DNA of 64,000 nt from Rhodobacter sp. 24-YEA-8 (GTDB lineage Bacteria > Pseudomonadota > Alphaproteobacteria > Rhodobacterales > Rhodobacteraceae): contig NZ_FNSK01000004.1 in assembly GCF_900105075.1 (NCBI RefSeq), positions 124,001 to 188,000 of the forward strand, given 5' to 3'. Positions within the stretch are counted from its first letter, which is position 1. Each line of letters opens with the position of its first letter. The notes under the pieces were generated by a model. That model was not told the DNA's origin. It saw only the letters and a program-made list of their open reading frames with translations, and did not search any database. Below are positions 52,977 to 62,060 of this stretch, piece by piece. The translations under genes and the position numbers were made by a program.

Positions 52977-54011
52977 TCAGCGGCGCGCGTTCAGGATGAT
53001 TTCCTGTGCCATGCGATCAGCGGCGATATGGGGCGCGATATTCTCGCGCGCGGCCCGTTCCAGAACCTCCAGCGTCGTGCCACGGATGATCGCTGCGCGA
53101 CGCTTGCGTTCTTCCATGCCGACCGTCTCACCCTGGAGCGGGATGCCCAGGACCCCCCCGGCATTCACCACATAATCGGGGCAATAGATGATGCCCTGAT
53201 CCTTCAGGCGCTGACCATCGGCCGGGGTCTCAAGCTGGTTGTTCGCGGCCCCCGCGATGACACGGGCGCGGATTTGCGGGATGGTGCGGGCATTCAGCCC
53301 GGCTCCCATCGCGCAAGGGGCGAAAACCGCTGCTTCGACCATATGGCCCGTACCGGCAGGAACCGTGCTCGCACCAAAGCGGCGACAGGCCTCTTCGGTC
53401 TTTGCCTTGTCGATATCCGAGACGACGAGCCTTGCTCCGCCTTCGGCGAGGTGGTGCAGCAGGTCCATGCCGACCGCCCCCAGCCCCTCGACCGAGATCA
53501 CCGCATCTGAAAGCGGAACCCCGGCAAATTCCAGCCCCGACTGAATGCCAAGCCAGGTGCCAAGGGCCGTTACCGGCGAGGGACTGTCGCCCGCACCAAA
53601 ACCAAGATTGCGCACATGTGCGGTCCGTGTCGCGATGATTTCCATATCGGCGGGGGTACTGTTGGAATCCTCGGCCGTGATATATGCCCCGCCCAGGCGG
53701 TCGACCTGATCGCCGAAAGAGGCCAGCCGCTCCGGCGTCTTGCCGTTTTGCGGATCGGCGATCAGCACCGCCTTGCCACCGCCAAGCGGCAATCCGGCAA
53801 GAGCGTTCTTGTAAGACATGCCGCGCGAGAGCCGCAGCACATCACGCAGTGCCGCCGCATCACTTTCATAGGCGCGCACCCGGCACCCTCCAAGCGCAGG
53901 GCCGAGGGTTGTGTCATGGATTGCGATAATGGCGCGCAGGCCAGTCCTGGCATCGGCGCAGAAAACGATCGATTCATGGTCGTCGAATTCCGGATGATCG
54001 AAACAGGCCAT
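52977..54011 (-). CDS. Leucine/valine/phenylalanine dehydrogenase (Glu/Leu/Phe/Val dehydrogenase family)
   Basis: Oxidative deaminase of branched-chain or aromatic amino acids, 344 aa. The catalytic lysines K68 (SYKNALAG) and K80 (LGGGKAVL) and the substrate loop LGPALGGCRVRAY occupy the same positions as in Bacillus leucine dehydrogenase. NAD-binding motif is EGLGAVGMDLL. The length also matches leucine dehydrogenase. GGGGAGGG precedes the ATG. It could process an amino acid released by the adjacent amidase. Confidence 0.9.
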   Translation of the reverse strand: MACFDHPEFDDHESIVFCADARTGLRAIIAIHDTTLGPALGGCRVRAYESDAAALRDVLRLSRGMSYKNALAGLPLGGGKAVLIADPQNGKTPERLASFGDQVDRLGGAYITAEDSNSTPADMEIIATRTAHVRNLGFGAGDSPSPVTALGTWLGIQSGLEFAGVPLSDAVISVEGLGAVGMDLLHHLAEGGARLVVSDIDKAKTEEACRRFGASTVPAGTGHMVEAAVFAPCAMGAGLNARTIPQIRARVIAGAANNQLETPADGQRLKDQGIIYCPDYVVNAGGVLGIPLQGETVGMEERKRRAAIIRGTTLEVLERAARENIAPHIAADRMAQEIILNARR

Positions 54012-54074
54012 CGGACCCTCCCCTGTTGACGGTTCTCTGGCTGGGGGCGTCTGCCTCCCCGCCAGAGGCTCTGT

Positions 54075-54833
54075 TCACATCCGCATCAGCAGGCCGCCAT
54101 CGACCGGCAGCTCGGTGCCGGTGATATAGCCTGCGGCATCCGACAGAAGGAAAAGCGCGGCATTGGCCATATCCTGCGGGGTGCCGATCCGGCCAAGGGG
54201 GGCATAGGCCGCAACCGCCGCCAGGGTTTCATCATTATCCCAGCGGGCCTGGAGCGGCGTGACCGTCATGCCCGGACAAATCGCATTCGAGCGGATGCCT
54301 TCCGCCGCCAGCTGCATTGCCAGCGATTTCGACAATGCGCAGAGCCCGGCTTTCGACGCCTGATAGGCGTCCTGCGGATTGGGGTCGCCGCGATACCACT
54401 GGATGGTCGAGAAATGCACCATCGCCCCGCCGCGCCCGGTCTTGCGCATGAACGGCACTGCCGCGCGTGCGGTCAGAGCAGGGGCGGTCAGGTTGATGGC
54501 AAAGACCTGATCCCAGACAGCCATATCCATCTCAAGCACGGATCTGTCGCGCCCGAACCAGAGAACCCCGGCCACATTGGCCAGGTAATCGATGCCGCCA
54601 TGCGCCTCGCCTGCACGGGTGATCGTGTCCGAGATAAAGGCCGGATCGGCCAGATCGCCGGTATAATAGGTCAACCGTCCCTCATGCCTGGCAAGGCTTT
54701 CGGGCTGCGGCTTGAGATCAATCGCCGTCACCGCAGCGCCCGCCTCCAGCAGCGAACGCGCGATGGCTTCGCCCATGCCTCCACCGGCCCCGGTGACGAC
54801 AGCATGTCGCCCGGTAAAGTCGTAAGTGATCAT
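54075..54833 (-). CDS. Short-chain dehydrogenase/reductase
   Basis: 252 aa classical SDR: TGAGGGMG cofactor motif, NVAGVLW, catalytic S and Y/K in STIQWYRG...AYQASKAG, and NAICPGMTVTPLQ. The ATG at 54833 has GGGAG upstream; the frame extending to 54869 is in the promoter region. It is the first gene of the operon leading to leucine dehydrogenase, the amidase and the Rbs-like importer, and is divergent from an aldehyde dehydrogenase. Confidence 0.9.
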   Translation of the reverse strand: MITYDFTGRHAVVTGAGGGMGEAIARSLLEAGAAVTAIDLKPQPESLARHEGRLTYYTGDLADPAFISDTITRAGEAHGGIDYLANVAGVLWFGRDRSVLEMDMAVWDQVFAINLTAPALTARAAVPFMRKTGRGGAMVHFSTIQWYRGDPNPQDAYQASKAGLCALSKSLAMQLAAEGIRSNAICPGMTVTPLQARWDNDETLAAVAAYAPLGRIGTPQDMANAALFLLSDAAGYITGTELPVDGGLLMRM

Positions 54834-54991
54834 TCTGTAACTCCCGGAGGCCGTTATCTGGGCCTTCATTCCTTGATTGGATCGAGCCTGAAGCCGTTTG
54901 AAATGAAAATCAAGCTGAAATAGAAAAAAGTTGCTAAAATAGAAATTTTACGATTGGATTGCGAAAATTTGGAAACTCAACAGGGTCTGAC
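54834..54991. promoter_or_regulatory. Divergent promoter region with tandem AAATAGAAA repeats
   Basis: 158 bp between the SDR and aldehyde dehydrogenase starts, AT-rich in its centre. AAATAGAAA occurs at 54918-54926 and 54937-54945, 19 bp apart, with a related AAATGAAAA at 54901. Tandem sites like this suit a regulator controlling both directions. Confidence 0.5.
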
Positions 54992-56374
54992 ATGTCTCAG
55001 GATGGCTTCGCCGTGGTCTCTCCGGTCGATGGATCGGTTTATCTGCAGCGCCCCTATGCCCGTGCGGGCGAAATTGCAGAGCGGATGATCGCAGCGGAAG
55101 CCGCGCGCAAGGCATGGCGGCGGGTGCCGCTTGCTGAACGTGGTGCGATCCTTCTTCGCTTTGGCGAAGAGATGAAGGCGCGCGCAGGCCAGCTGGCTGA
55201 GGCGGTGACCTGGGGGATCGGGCGCCCGCTGTGGCAGGCGGATGAGACGCCGCGCCTTGCACTGATCGGGGAATTGCTGACGGTGGCGGCCTCCGGCACG
55301 CTGGCGGATACCGAGTTCCAGTCTGAAAGCGGCATTCAGCGATTTACCCGCCCGGTGGCCAGCGGGCTTCATCTTTCGATCTGCGCATGGAATTACCCGA
55401 CCGCGATGCTGGGCTATCTGGTCAGCCAGCCGCTGCTGGCCGGGAATGTGGTGATCCTGAAGCACTCGCCCCAGGTGCCGCAGATCGGTGAACTGGCCGA
55501 AGAGGCATGGCTGGCGGCGGGCGGCATGGCGGGGGCCTTCCAGTCGCTGCATCTGTCACACCAGGACGCGGAAGCCCTGATCGCGGCAGGCCGCTTCCAG
55601 GCGGTGAATTTCATCGGCTCGGTTGCAGGGGGCAAACGGGTTCACGCGGCGGCGGGTGGCACCATGACCAGCGTGCATCTGGAACTGGGCGGCAAGGATC
55701 CGACCTATATCCGCGCCGATGCCGACATCGACCGTATCGTCGGTGACATTGCCGAGGGCTGTTTCTCGAATGCAGGGCAAAGCTGCTGTTCGGTCGAGCG
55801 TATCTATGTCGATCAGCGGATCGAGGCGCGCTTTACCGAGGCCCTGCTGGCCGAGGCCACGAAATGGACCATCGGTCACCCGGTCAGTGACAAGGCGATG
55901 CTGGGGCCGGTGGTCAGCATGGCGGCGGCAGAGCGGATCCGCGGCCAGATCGCAGCGGCGGTGGCGGCGGGCGGGCGGACCCTCCTGAGCGTCACCGGAG
56001 ATATGGGCGGCGCGGCATATGTTCCGGCGATGGTGCTGGCGGGTCTGGATCATTCCATGTCGATCATGCGCGACGAACTGTTCGGGCCCGTGGCCTGTAT
56101 CCAGACGGTATCGGGCGATGACGAAGCCATCGCGCTGATGAACGATTCCGCTTACGGGCTGGCCGCGAGCATCTGGACCTCGGATACCGAACGCGGTCTG
56201 GCGCTTCTGGATGAGGTCGAGGCGGGCACGGTCTATCTGAACCGTTGTGATCATGCCGATCTTTACCTGCCCTGGGGCGGCGTGAAGGATTCCGGTCTTG
56301 GCCGTACCAATGGCCGCGTCGGCCTGATTGAGACGACCGCCGCGAAATCTTTCCACGTGCGGACCCTGGACTGA
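54992..56374 (+). CDS. Aldehyde dehydrogenase, PuuC-like position
   Basis: 460 aa. Base E231 in HLELGGKDP and nucleophile C265 in SNAGQSCCSVE are present, as is CAWNYP near 131-136. The cofactor-site lysine is K157 but is followed by HSPQVP rather than PSE. CAGGG precedes the ATG at 54992. It starts an operon with an N-formylglutamate-amidohydrolase-like gene, an XRE-cupin regulator and an amidotransferase, suggesting oxidation of an amine-derived aldehyde such as a gamma-glutamyl aldehyde (inference). Confidence 0.88.
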   Translation: MSQDGFAVVSPVDGSVYLQRPYARAGEIAERMIAAEAARKAWRRVPLAERGAILLRFGEEMKARAGQLAEAVTWGIGRPLWQADETPRLALIGELLTVAASGTLADTEFQSESGIQRFTRPVASGLHLSICAWNYPTAMLGYLVSQPLLAGNVVILKHSPQVPQIGELAEEAWLAAGGMAGAFQSLHLSHQDAEALIAAGRFQAVNFIGSVAGGKRVHAAAGGTMTSVHLELGGKDPTYIRADADIDRIVGDIAEGCFSNAGQSCCSVERIYVDQRIEARFTEALLAEATKWTIGHPVSDKAMLGPVVSMAAAERIRGQIAAAVAAGGRTLLSVTGDMGGAAYVPAMVLAGLDHSMSIMRDELFGPVACIQTVSGDDEAIALMNDSAYGLAASIWTSDTERGLALLDEVEAGTVYLNRCDHADLYLPWGGVKDSGLGRTNGRVGLIETTAAKSFHVRTLD

Positions 56375-56376
56375 TC

Positions 56377-57171
56377 ATGCAGCTGAACGCCAGGCTGGTC
56401 GAAACGCTTGCAGCCGCCTCGGTCGAGGTGCTGCGGGAGACCGAAATATCGCCACTTCTGCTGCTGTGCGAACATGCGGGGGCAGAGATCCCCGCACCCT
56501 GGGCAAATCTGGGGCTGGATCCGGCTTTCCTTTCCACCCATTACGCCTGGGATCCCGGGGTGGACGGGCTGACGCGCGATCTGTCGCAACGGCTCGGCGC
56601 CCCGGCAGTGCTGACGCGCTATTCGCGGATATTCACCGATTACAACCGTTTCGCCAATGACTGGGATCATATGCGCCCCGATCTGGGCGGCATTCCGGTG
56701 CCCGGCAACCAGCGGATCAGCCCGGAAGAGCGTTCACTGCGCCGCGCGATTGCGGTGCATCCGGTCGAGCGCGCGATCCGCCAGCTTGTCGACGGACGGC
56801 GGGCGGTGGTTTCGGTTCATTCCTTCACCCCTGTCATGGCCGGCGAGGAACGGGCGGTGGATATTGGCATCCTGTGGCGCGAGGACACGCCCTTCACGCG
56901 TGCCGCTCTCGACGGGCTGCAGCGTCTTGGACCGGGGCGGGGCTTTCGAATCGGGGACAATGCGCCCTATGACTGGAACAAGGTCGATGCTTACAGCCTT
57001 GATGCCCATGGGTTGCGGCGCGGATTGCCGTGCTTCTATCTGGAGATCAACAACAGCCTGTTCGGGACCGAACGCGCGGCGCTCATTGCACCGCTGCTGG
57101 CCGAGATCCTGACGGATGCGCTGGAGCTTGCGGGTTTTCAGGGCAAAAGCCGGAGTGTAACGACCGGCTGA
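56377..57171 (+). CDS. N-formylglutamate amidohydrolase-family protein
   Basis: 264 aa. Family segments are LLLCEHAGAEIP near 29-40, HYAWDPGVDGLTRDLSQ, the YSRIFTDYNR block, VSVHSFTPVM and the C-terminal LEINNSLFG. This fold hydrolyses N-formylglutamate in histidine degradation and related N-acyl acidic amino acids. It starts 2 bp after the ALDH stop. No Hut genes are present, so it may cleave a gamma-glutamyl or N-acyl intermediate instead. Confidence 0.85.
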   Translation: MQLNARLVETLAAASVEVLRETEISPLLLLCEHAGAEIPAPWANLGLDPAFLSTHYAWDPGVDGLTRDLSQRLGAPAVLTRYSRIFTDYNRFANDWDHMRPDLGGIPVPGNQRISPEERSLRRAIAVHPVERAIRQLVDGRRAVVSVHSFTPVMAGEERAVDIGILWREDTPFTRAALDGLQRLGPGRGFRIGDNAPYDWNKVDAYSLDAHGLRRGLPCFYLEINNSLFGTERAALIAPLLAEILTDALELAGFQGKSRSVTTG

Positions 57172-57189
57172 CAGCCAGGCCCACAGTGC

Positions 57190-57214
57190 CTATATAACAA
57201 TGGACATGGTATAG
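57190..57214. promoter_or_regulatory. Inverted repeat CTATA-N15-TATAG before the XRE-cupin gene
   Basis: The arms CTATA and TATAG flank a 15-bp centre, ending 23 bp before the regulator start. This is a reasonable autoregulatory operator position. A related short palindrome lies upstream of the branched-chain-type ABC operon at 63983-63994. Confidence 0.4.
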
Positions 57215-57237
57215 CCGCTATCACAGAAGGAAACGAA

Positions 57238-57888
57238 ATGCTCCCGGAGGAAGGTGGCGCGGGCGATCTGGGCGGTGCGATCCGCAAGACCCGCAAACAG
57301 CTGAAGCTCTCGCTGAAAGAACTCAGCGAAAGATCAGGGCTGGCCGTGTCACAGCTCTCGAAGCTTGAAAATGGCAAGCAGCGCATCTCGGTCGATCTTG
57401 CACTGCGCATTGCAGGTGTGCTGCATGTGCCGGTAACTTCGTTTCTGGCCTCGCCGGCGGCGCGACCGCTTGCGCGACGTTCGGTCGTGCGGGCGGGGAC
57501 GGGCACCCGGCATGAGACGCGGGGCATGATTTTCGAGGTGCTCAGCAGCGATTTTCGCGACAAGAGCAATCTCTTCTGGAATGTCACTGTCACCGGTCGT
57601 TCGCTTGAGGAAACCGGCGGCTGGCGTTCACATGCAGGCGAGGAATTCCTTCAGATCCTTTCGGGCAGTCTTTTGCTCCATACCCAGCATTATGAACCGC
57701 TGTTGCTGGAAACCGGCGACAGCATTCTGTTCGATGGCGAGATGGAACATGGTTATGTCAATTCCGGCGAGGCGCCTGCGGTGATGTTCATGTCCAATTC
57801 CGTGCGCCCTGCTCTGCCGCCTGGCCTTGGACCGGCGCTGCTGCCTGATCCGCCCGGTTCCGCATCAAACGACGAAGGCAATGCCTGA
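57238..57888 (+). CDS. XRE-family regulator with C-terminal cupin (PuuR-like)
   Basis: 216 aa. HTH_3 domain at about 13-67 (IRKTRKQLKLSLKELSERSG, then SQLSKLENGKQRISVDLALR) and a cupin domain at about 110-185 (GGWRSHAGEEFLQILSG, LETGDSILFDGEMEHGYVN). PuuR, the repressor of putrescine utilisation, has this architecture. AAGGAAA precedes the ATG. It lies between amine-type catabolic genes and immediately abuts the amidotransferase gene. Confidence 0.9.
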   Translation: MLPEEGGAGDLGGAIRKTRKQLKLSLKELSERSGLAVSQLSKLENGKQRISVDLALRIAGVLHVPVTSFLASPAARPLARRSVVRAGTGTRHETRGMIFEVLSSDFRDKSNLFWNVTVTGRSLEETGGWRSHAGEEFLQILSGSLLLHTQHYEPLLLETGDSILFDGEMEHGYVNSGEAPAVMFMSNSVRPALPPGLGPALLPDPPGSASNDEGNA

Positions 57889-58608
57889 ATGCAGCGGCTT
57901 CTCATTCTGAAAGCGGGGACACTGGCTCCCTATTCCGAGGTTTTTACCCGCCGTTACGGGGATACCGAAGATACGTTCATCACAGCGGCTGGCCTCACGC
58001 CGGATCAGGTCGAGGTGGTTGACATCTATCTTGATCAGCCTTTGCCGGAGCCGGGCCGTCATGCGGGCGTTCTGGTAACCGGCGCTGCCGCCATGGTCAC
58101 CGAAGAGGCGCCCTGGATGTTGCGCAGCGCCGCCTGGCTGCGCGAAGTCGCAGCTTTGGGCCAGCCTTTGCTGGGCGTTTGCTTTGGTCATCAGTTGCTT
58201 GCCCATGCGCTTGGCGGTGAGGTCGGTCCAAATCCCGCCGGGCTTGAGACCGGCTCGCTTCCCATCACGCTGCGGGCGCCCGGGGATGATCCGCTGTTTG
58301 GCGAAATTCCCGATGGCAGCTGCTTTCAGGAACATCACTACCAGACGGTGCTGACCCCGCCGCCCGGATCGGTGGCGCTTGGGTACAGCCCGATGGACGC
58401 GCATCAGGTGCTGCGCCATGGCCCGCGTGCCTGGGGGGTGCAATTCCATCCCGAACTCTCGGCCGGGATGATGCGCCTGCTGCTGGAGGGAATGCGGGAA
58501 GAACATGCCGCCCTGGGCATTGACCCTGATCAGCTGGATGAAACCATTGCCGATACGCCCGAAGGTCCGGCGCTGCTGCGCCGTTTCATGGCGCTGAGCG
58601 GGATCTGA
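57889..58608 (+). CDS. Class I glutamine amidotransferase-like hydrolase (PuuD-like position)
   Basis: 239 aa. Triad C98 (GVCFGHQLL), H187 and E189 (VQFHPEL). It is a stand-alone GATase domain without a synthetase partner, as in gamma-glutamyl hydrolases such as PuuD or GMP-synthase-like paralogues. It starts directly at the end of the XRE-cupin gene. Opposite, a glutamine-synthetase-like ligase is encoded, so a gamma-glutamylation and deglutamylation pair is plausible (inference). Confidence 0.87.
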   Translation: MQRLLILKAGTLAPYSEVFTRRYGDTEDTFITAAGLTPDQVEVVDIYLDQPLPEPGRHAGVLVTGAAAMVTEEAPWMLRSAAWLREVAALGQPLLGVCFGHQLLAHALGGEVGPNPAGLETGSLPITLRAPGDDPLFGEIPDGSCFQEHHYQTVLTPPPGSVALGYSPMDAHQVLRHGPRAWGVQFHPELSAGMMRLLLEGMREEHAALGIDPDQLDETIADTPEGPALLRRFMALSGI

Positions 58609-58631
58609 TACCGGCTTATCCGCCCGGAGAT

Positions 58632-58664
58632 ACGGCCCGTTCATGATGACCGGGCCGTTTTTCT
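58632..58664. terminator. Rho-independent terminator between convergent genes
   Basis: A perfect 8-bp stem ACGGCCCG / CGGGCCGT with an 11-nt loop is followed by TTTTC and TTT on the plus strand. It separates the amidotransferase and glutamine-synthetase-like genes. Confidence 0.88.
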
Positions 58665-58669
58665 TTCCG

Positions 58670-60055
58670 TCAGACGAAGTAGCGCTGCCATTCGAAATCG
58701 GTGATGCGCTGCGAGGCCCAGGTCTCATAGGCCGCGATCTCATTGCGGCGGCTGTCGGCATAGTGGTCGACAAACTGATCGCCAAAGGCCGCACGGCAGA
58801 AATCAGAAGCTGCGAAATCTGCCACCGCCGCGCCAAGGTTTGGTTGCAGGGGTCGGGCATCACGCGGCATCCCGGGCGAGGCCGGCAGCGGTTCCGTCTG
58901 TTGCGCGATTCCGTCGGCTCCTGCTGCGAGGATCGCCGCAAGCGTCAGATAGGGGTTGATGTCTGCACCAGGCACGCGATGTTCGAAACGGCAGGCCCCC
59001 GGGGTCGGCGTGGTGATGGTACGGATTGCCGCCGTGCGGTTCTCATAGCCCCAGGACACATCGGTCGGCGACCATGCGCCCTGGTCAAAGCGGCGATAGG
59101 AATTCAGGGTCGGGCGGAACATCACATGGGTGTCCCGCAAATGGTTCAGCATCCCGCCAAGGAAATGCTGCCCGACGGGCGAGAGCGCGTTTACCCCCGC
59201 CGCCAGCACCGGCACCTCATCCTGCCAGAGGCTGATATGGTGATGCGCGCCGCAGGCACTTTCTTTGCCCGGCGGCTGGAAACGGGTCATGAAGGTGGCG
59301 ACAAGCCCGCGCTCGGCGCAAAGCTCGCGCAGATGCAGTTTCGCGCGCATCGCATCATCCGCCGCCTCGACGGCCGGCTTGGGTGTCAGCGCGAATTCAT
59401 ACATGCCATAGCCATATTCGGTGACGAATGAGGCGACGCCGATACCCATCATTTCCATCCGGCGCATGAATTCGGTGACCAGATCCTGGTAGTCACCGCT
59501 GCGCACCAGGTCATAATTGACCAGAGAATGTCCCCATGGCTGCAATTCGCGGTAGCGCCCCTGCTGCATCAGGGCGTGATCGGCATGGAAGATGCCGAAT
59601 TCATATTCCAGCGCCACCTTCGCCTCATAGCCAAGTGCCCGCAGCCGGTTATCCGCTGCCTGCAGCACATGGCGCGGGTCCACGGGGCAGGGCGAGCCGT
59701 CGAGCATATAGCCGTTCATGATGATCGAGGCCGTATCTGGTCGCCAGCCATGGTGGCGGATGCTGCCGGGATCGGCCATTGCCTGGATATTGGGATAGCC
59801 GTTTTCATCCGAAGCCATCGCCGAGGCAAAGGCTGTGTCGCCGATCGGCTGGCCGTCGCCATGTGAAATGCAATAGAGGATGCCATTCAGCGCATCGCCC
59901 GAAGCCGAGAGTTTCAGGGGGGAGATCTTCGAGCGAAACCCGCCCGCCATATCGACCATATGGCTTTGCAAAAAGGTGACGCCCGCGGCCTTCAGCTTTT
60001 TATACTGCGCCTCATAGTCGGATGCCCAGGCCAGCGCCTGTTCGGCAAGTTGCAT
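58670..60055 (-). CDS. Glutamine-synthetase-family ligase (GlnT / gamma-glutamyl-amine synthetase-like)
   Basis: 461 aa GS-like ATP-dependent ligase. The catalytic motifs include EYEFGIF, YGYGMYEFAL in place of the GPGQxE motif, GAHHHISLW (the ATP-binding HxH), NSYRRFDQGAWSPTDVSWGYENRTAAIR, and FEHRVPGADINPYL. The YEFAL and SWGYENR forms are those of gamma-glutamylamide synthetases (PuuA, GMAS, IpuC, GlnT) rather than true GlnA. AGGAGGAAC precedes the ATG at 60055. Transcribed last in the ABC operon, it likely conjugates an imported amine to glutamate (inference). Confidence 0.88.
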   Translation of the reverse strand: MQLAEQALAWASDYEAQYKKLKAAGVTFLQSHMVDMAGGFRSKISPLKLSASGDALNGILYCISHGDGQPIGDTAFASAMASDENGYPNIQAMADPGSIRHHGWRPDTASIIMNGYMLDGSPCPVDPRHVLQAADNRLRALGYEAKVALEYEFGIFHADHALMQQGRYRELQPWGHSLVNYDLVRSGDYQDLVTEFMRRMEMMGIGVASFVTEYGYGMYEFALTPKPAVEAADDAMRAKLHLRELCAERGLVATFMTRFQPPGKESACGAHHHISLWQDEVPVLAAGVNALSPVGQHFLGGMLNHLRDTHVMFRPTLNSYRRFDQGAWSPTDVSWGYENRTAAIRTITTPTPGACRFEHRVPGADINPYLTLAAILAAGADGIAQQTEPLPASPGMPRDARPLQPNLGAAVADFAASDFCRAAFGDQFVDHYADSRRNEIAAYETWASQRITDFEWQRYFV

Positions 60056-60069
60056 TTCAGTTCCTCCTG

Positions 60070-61158
60070 TTATTCGTCGCGTGTGCGCGGCGCTTTGCGC
60101 CATTTCGCCACGAAATCATCTGTTTCCCGGTGGCCAAGCAGGCCCTGGGGGCGCAGGGCCATGCAAAGGACGATCACACCTCCAAGGGCGACGCCCGACA
60201 GGCCCAGCAAGGTCGGTGTGGTATAGTTTCCGATGGTGATGCCGGATTCGACGGTGCGGATCAGTTCCAGCATCACGGAAAGGATCACCGCGCCCGCGAC
60301 CGCACCAGAGACGCTGCCCATGCCCCCAAGGATCAGCATGGCAAGGGTCAGCATGACCTGCTGGAAGTAGAAAAGGCGCGGGCTGATCGTGCCGCTGAAC
60401 AGCGCGAAGAGAATGCCCGCAAAGCCGCAGATCAGCGCCGACATGATCCAGGCCCGCCGTCGCAACGCCCGGCTGTCAATCGCGATGGAATCGGCGGCCA
60501 GCTGATCCTGTGCGGCGGCGCGCAGCTGCAACCCGCCGGGGCTTTCCCGAAACAGCCGCGCCACCAGGATCACCAGTACAGCCGCCAGCAGGATCCCCGG
60601 CAACCCCACCAGCTGCGGGATGCCGAAGAAAGCCTGATTGCCTTTGAAGAGTGCCGGCCAGTGCAGGAAGACGGCATGAACCACGATCAGAAAGGCAAGG
60701 CTGACAATCGTCGCCGCAATTCCGGAAATCCGCGAGATCACCCGCCCCGTGGCCCAGGCGATCACCAGCACCACCAGGAGCGCAAGCACCGCGCCGGGCA
60801 GCCAGTGCAGCTCGACCGTGGAAAGACCGAAAGGCGCATTCGGGATCGAGAGTTTTTTCATCGCCAGCGGCGTTGTCAGGATGGCGATGCCATATGCACC
60901 CATGCCGACAAAGGCGCTGTGCCCGAGATGGACGATACCGGAATTGCCGGAATAGACCTGCAAGCCCACCACAATGATCAGATTGATCAGCGCCATGGCG
61001 GCCAGATGCTGCACCCAGCCCGGCGCCAGCAGCAGAATGGCAAGACCGATTGCCACCACCGGCAATGCGGTCATGGCGCCGCCGGTCAGGGCTTTGGCCC
61101 ACCATGTCGGGCGCTTTCGGGCGCTTGCTTGCGCGCTGTGGGTCGGTATGGAAGCCAT
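60070..61158 (-). CDS. Branched-chain-type ABC transporter permease, LivM-like
   Basis: 362 aa with about nine hydrophobic segments. VYSGNSGIVHLGHSAFVGMGAYG is the typical LivM motif, and LAMLILGGMGSVSGAVAGAVIL is its coupling region. AAGGAG precedes the ATG. It is followed 14 bp later by the GS-like gene, and preceded 2 bp away by LivH. Confidence 0.92.
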   Translation of the reverse strand: MASIPTHSAQASARKRPTWWAKALTGGAMTALPVVAIGLAILLLAPGWVQHLAAMALINLIIVVGLQVYSGNSGIVHLGHSAFVGMGAYGIAILTTPLAMKKLSIPNAPFGLSTVELHWLPGAVLALLVVLVIAWATGRVISRISGIAATIVSLAFLIVVHAVFLHWPALFKGNQAFFGIPQLVGLPGILLAAVLVILVARLFRESPGGLQLRAAAQDQLAADSIAIDSRALRRRAWIMSALICGFAGILFALFSGTISPRLFYFQQVMLTLAMLILGGMGSVSGAVAGAVILSVMLELIRTVESGITIGNYTTPTLLGLSGVALGGVIVLCMALRPQGLLGHRETDDFVAKWRKAPRTRDE

Positions 61159-61160
61159 GT

Positions 61161-62060
61161 TCAGAACTCCTTGTCGCCCAGTTCGCGCCGTGATCCGAAC
61201 AAGCCCTCAGGGCGGTAGATCAGGATCAGCGTGACGATCACATAGGTCAGCGCTTCTTTCAGCCCGCCCATCTCCTGTGGCAGCAGAACCAGCAGGCCGA
61301 CTTCGATGAAGCCAAGGATCATCCCGCCCGCCGCTGCGCCGAAAAGTGAGCCAAAGCCCCCGATCACGCAGGCGACGAAGGCCTTCAGCACCAGCGAAAA
61401 GCCCATATCCGGGGTCACGCCGCCGCGTCGTGCCAGGATGAAAACGCAGGCGATTCCCGCCAATGCGCCCGAGATCACGAAAGCCGCCGCCACAACCCGA
61501 TTGGCGCGGATACCCATCAGCCGCACCGTCGAAAAATCCCGCGACGCCGCCCGCATCGCGATGCCCAGAGGCGAGCGCCCGAGGAAAAGCCCAAGCGCCA
61601 GCATTGCCAGAAGTGCCGCGGCCAGTTCCATCACCTGCAGGGATGAGACCGCCCATGGCCCGATATGCCAGGTCATGTTCAGCCCGTTCAGCGCGGGAAA
61701 GGCCTGAGGCCGGGGTGAGACCAGCAGCTGAAAGAGGTTCTGCAGCACGATACTGACGCCAAAGGCCGTCAGCAGCCCGGTTGTCACCGGCGCATTTCGG
61801 ACCGGGCGAAAGGCCACACGCTCCAGCATAACCGAGACTATGACCGCCGCTCCGATCGCAAGGCCAATCACCAGCAAGGGGGCAGCAAGTCCCAGCCCGG
61901 CGAAAAGCAGCACCGAATAGGCGGCGGCCGCGATCACCTCGCCATGGGCGAAATTCACCAGTCCCATGATGGAAAACACCACCGCGAGCCCAAGCGCGAT
62001 CAGCGCATATTCCGCGCCAAAGGCGAGGGCATTCAGCACTTGCTGGACCAGGTATTCCAT
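61161..62060 (-). CDS. Branched-chain-type ABC transporter permease, LivH-like
   Basis: 299 aa from the ATG at 62060, which overlaps the LivF stop as TGATG; a GTG one codon earlier is possible. Motifs are ALIALGLAVVFSIMGLVNFAHGE and KAFVACVIGGFGSLFGAAAGG. It forms the permease pair with LivM. Confidence 0.92.
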   Translation of the reverse strand: MEYLVQQVLNALAFGAEYALIALGLAVVFSIMGLVNFAHGEVIAAAAYSVLLFAGLGLAAPLLVIGLAIGAAVIVSVMLERVAFRPVRNAPVTTGLLTAFGVSIVLQNLFQLLVSPRPQAFPALNGLNMTWHIGPWAVSSLQVMELAAALLAMLALGLFLGRSPLGIAMRAASRDFSTVRLMGIRANRVVAAAFVISGALAGIACVFILARRGGVTPDMGFSLVLKAFVACVIGGFGSLFGAAAGGMILGFIEVGLLVLLPQEMGGLKEALTYVIVTLILIYRPEGLFGSRRELGDKEF

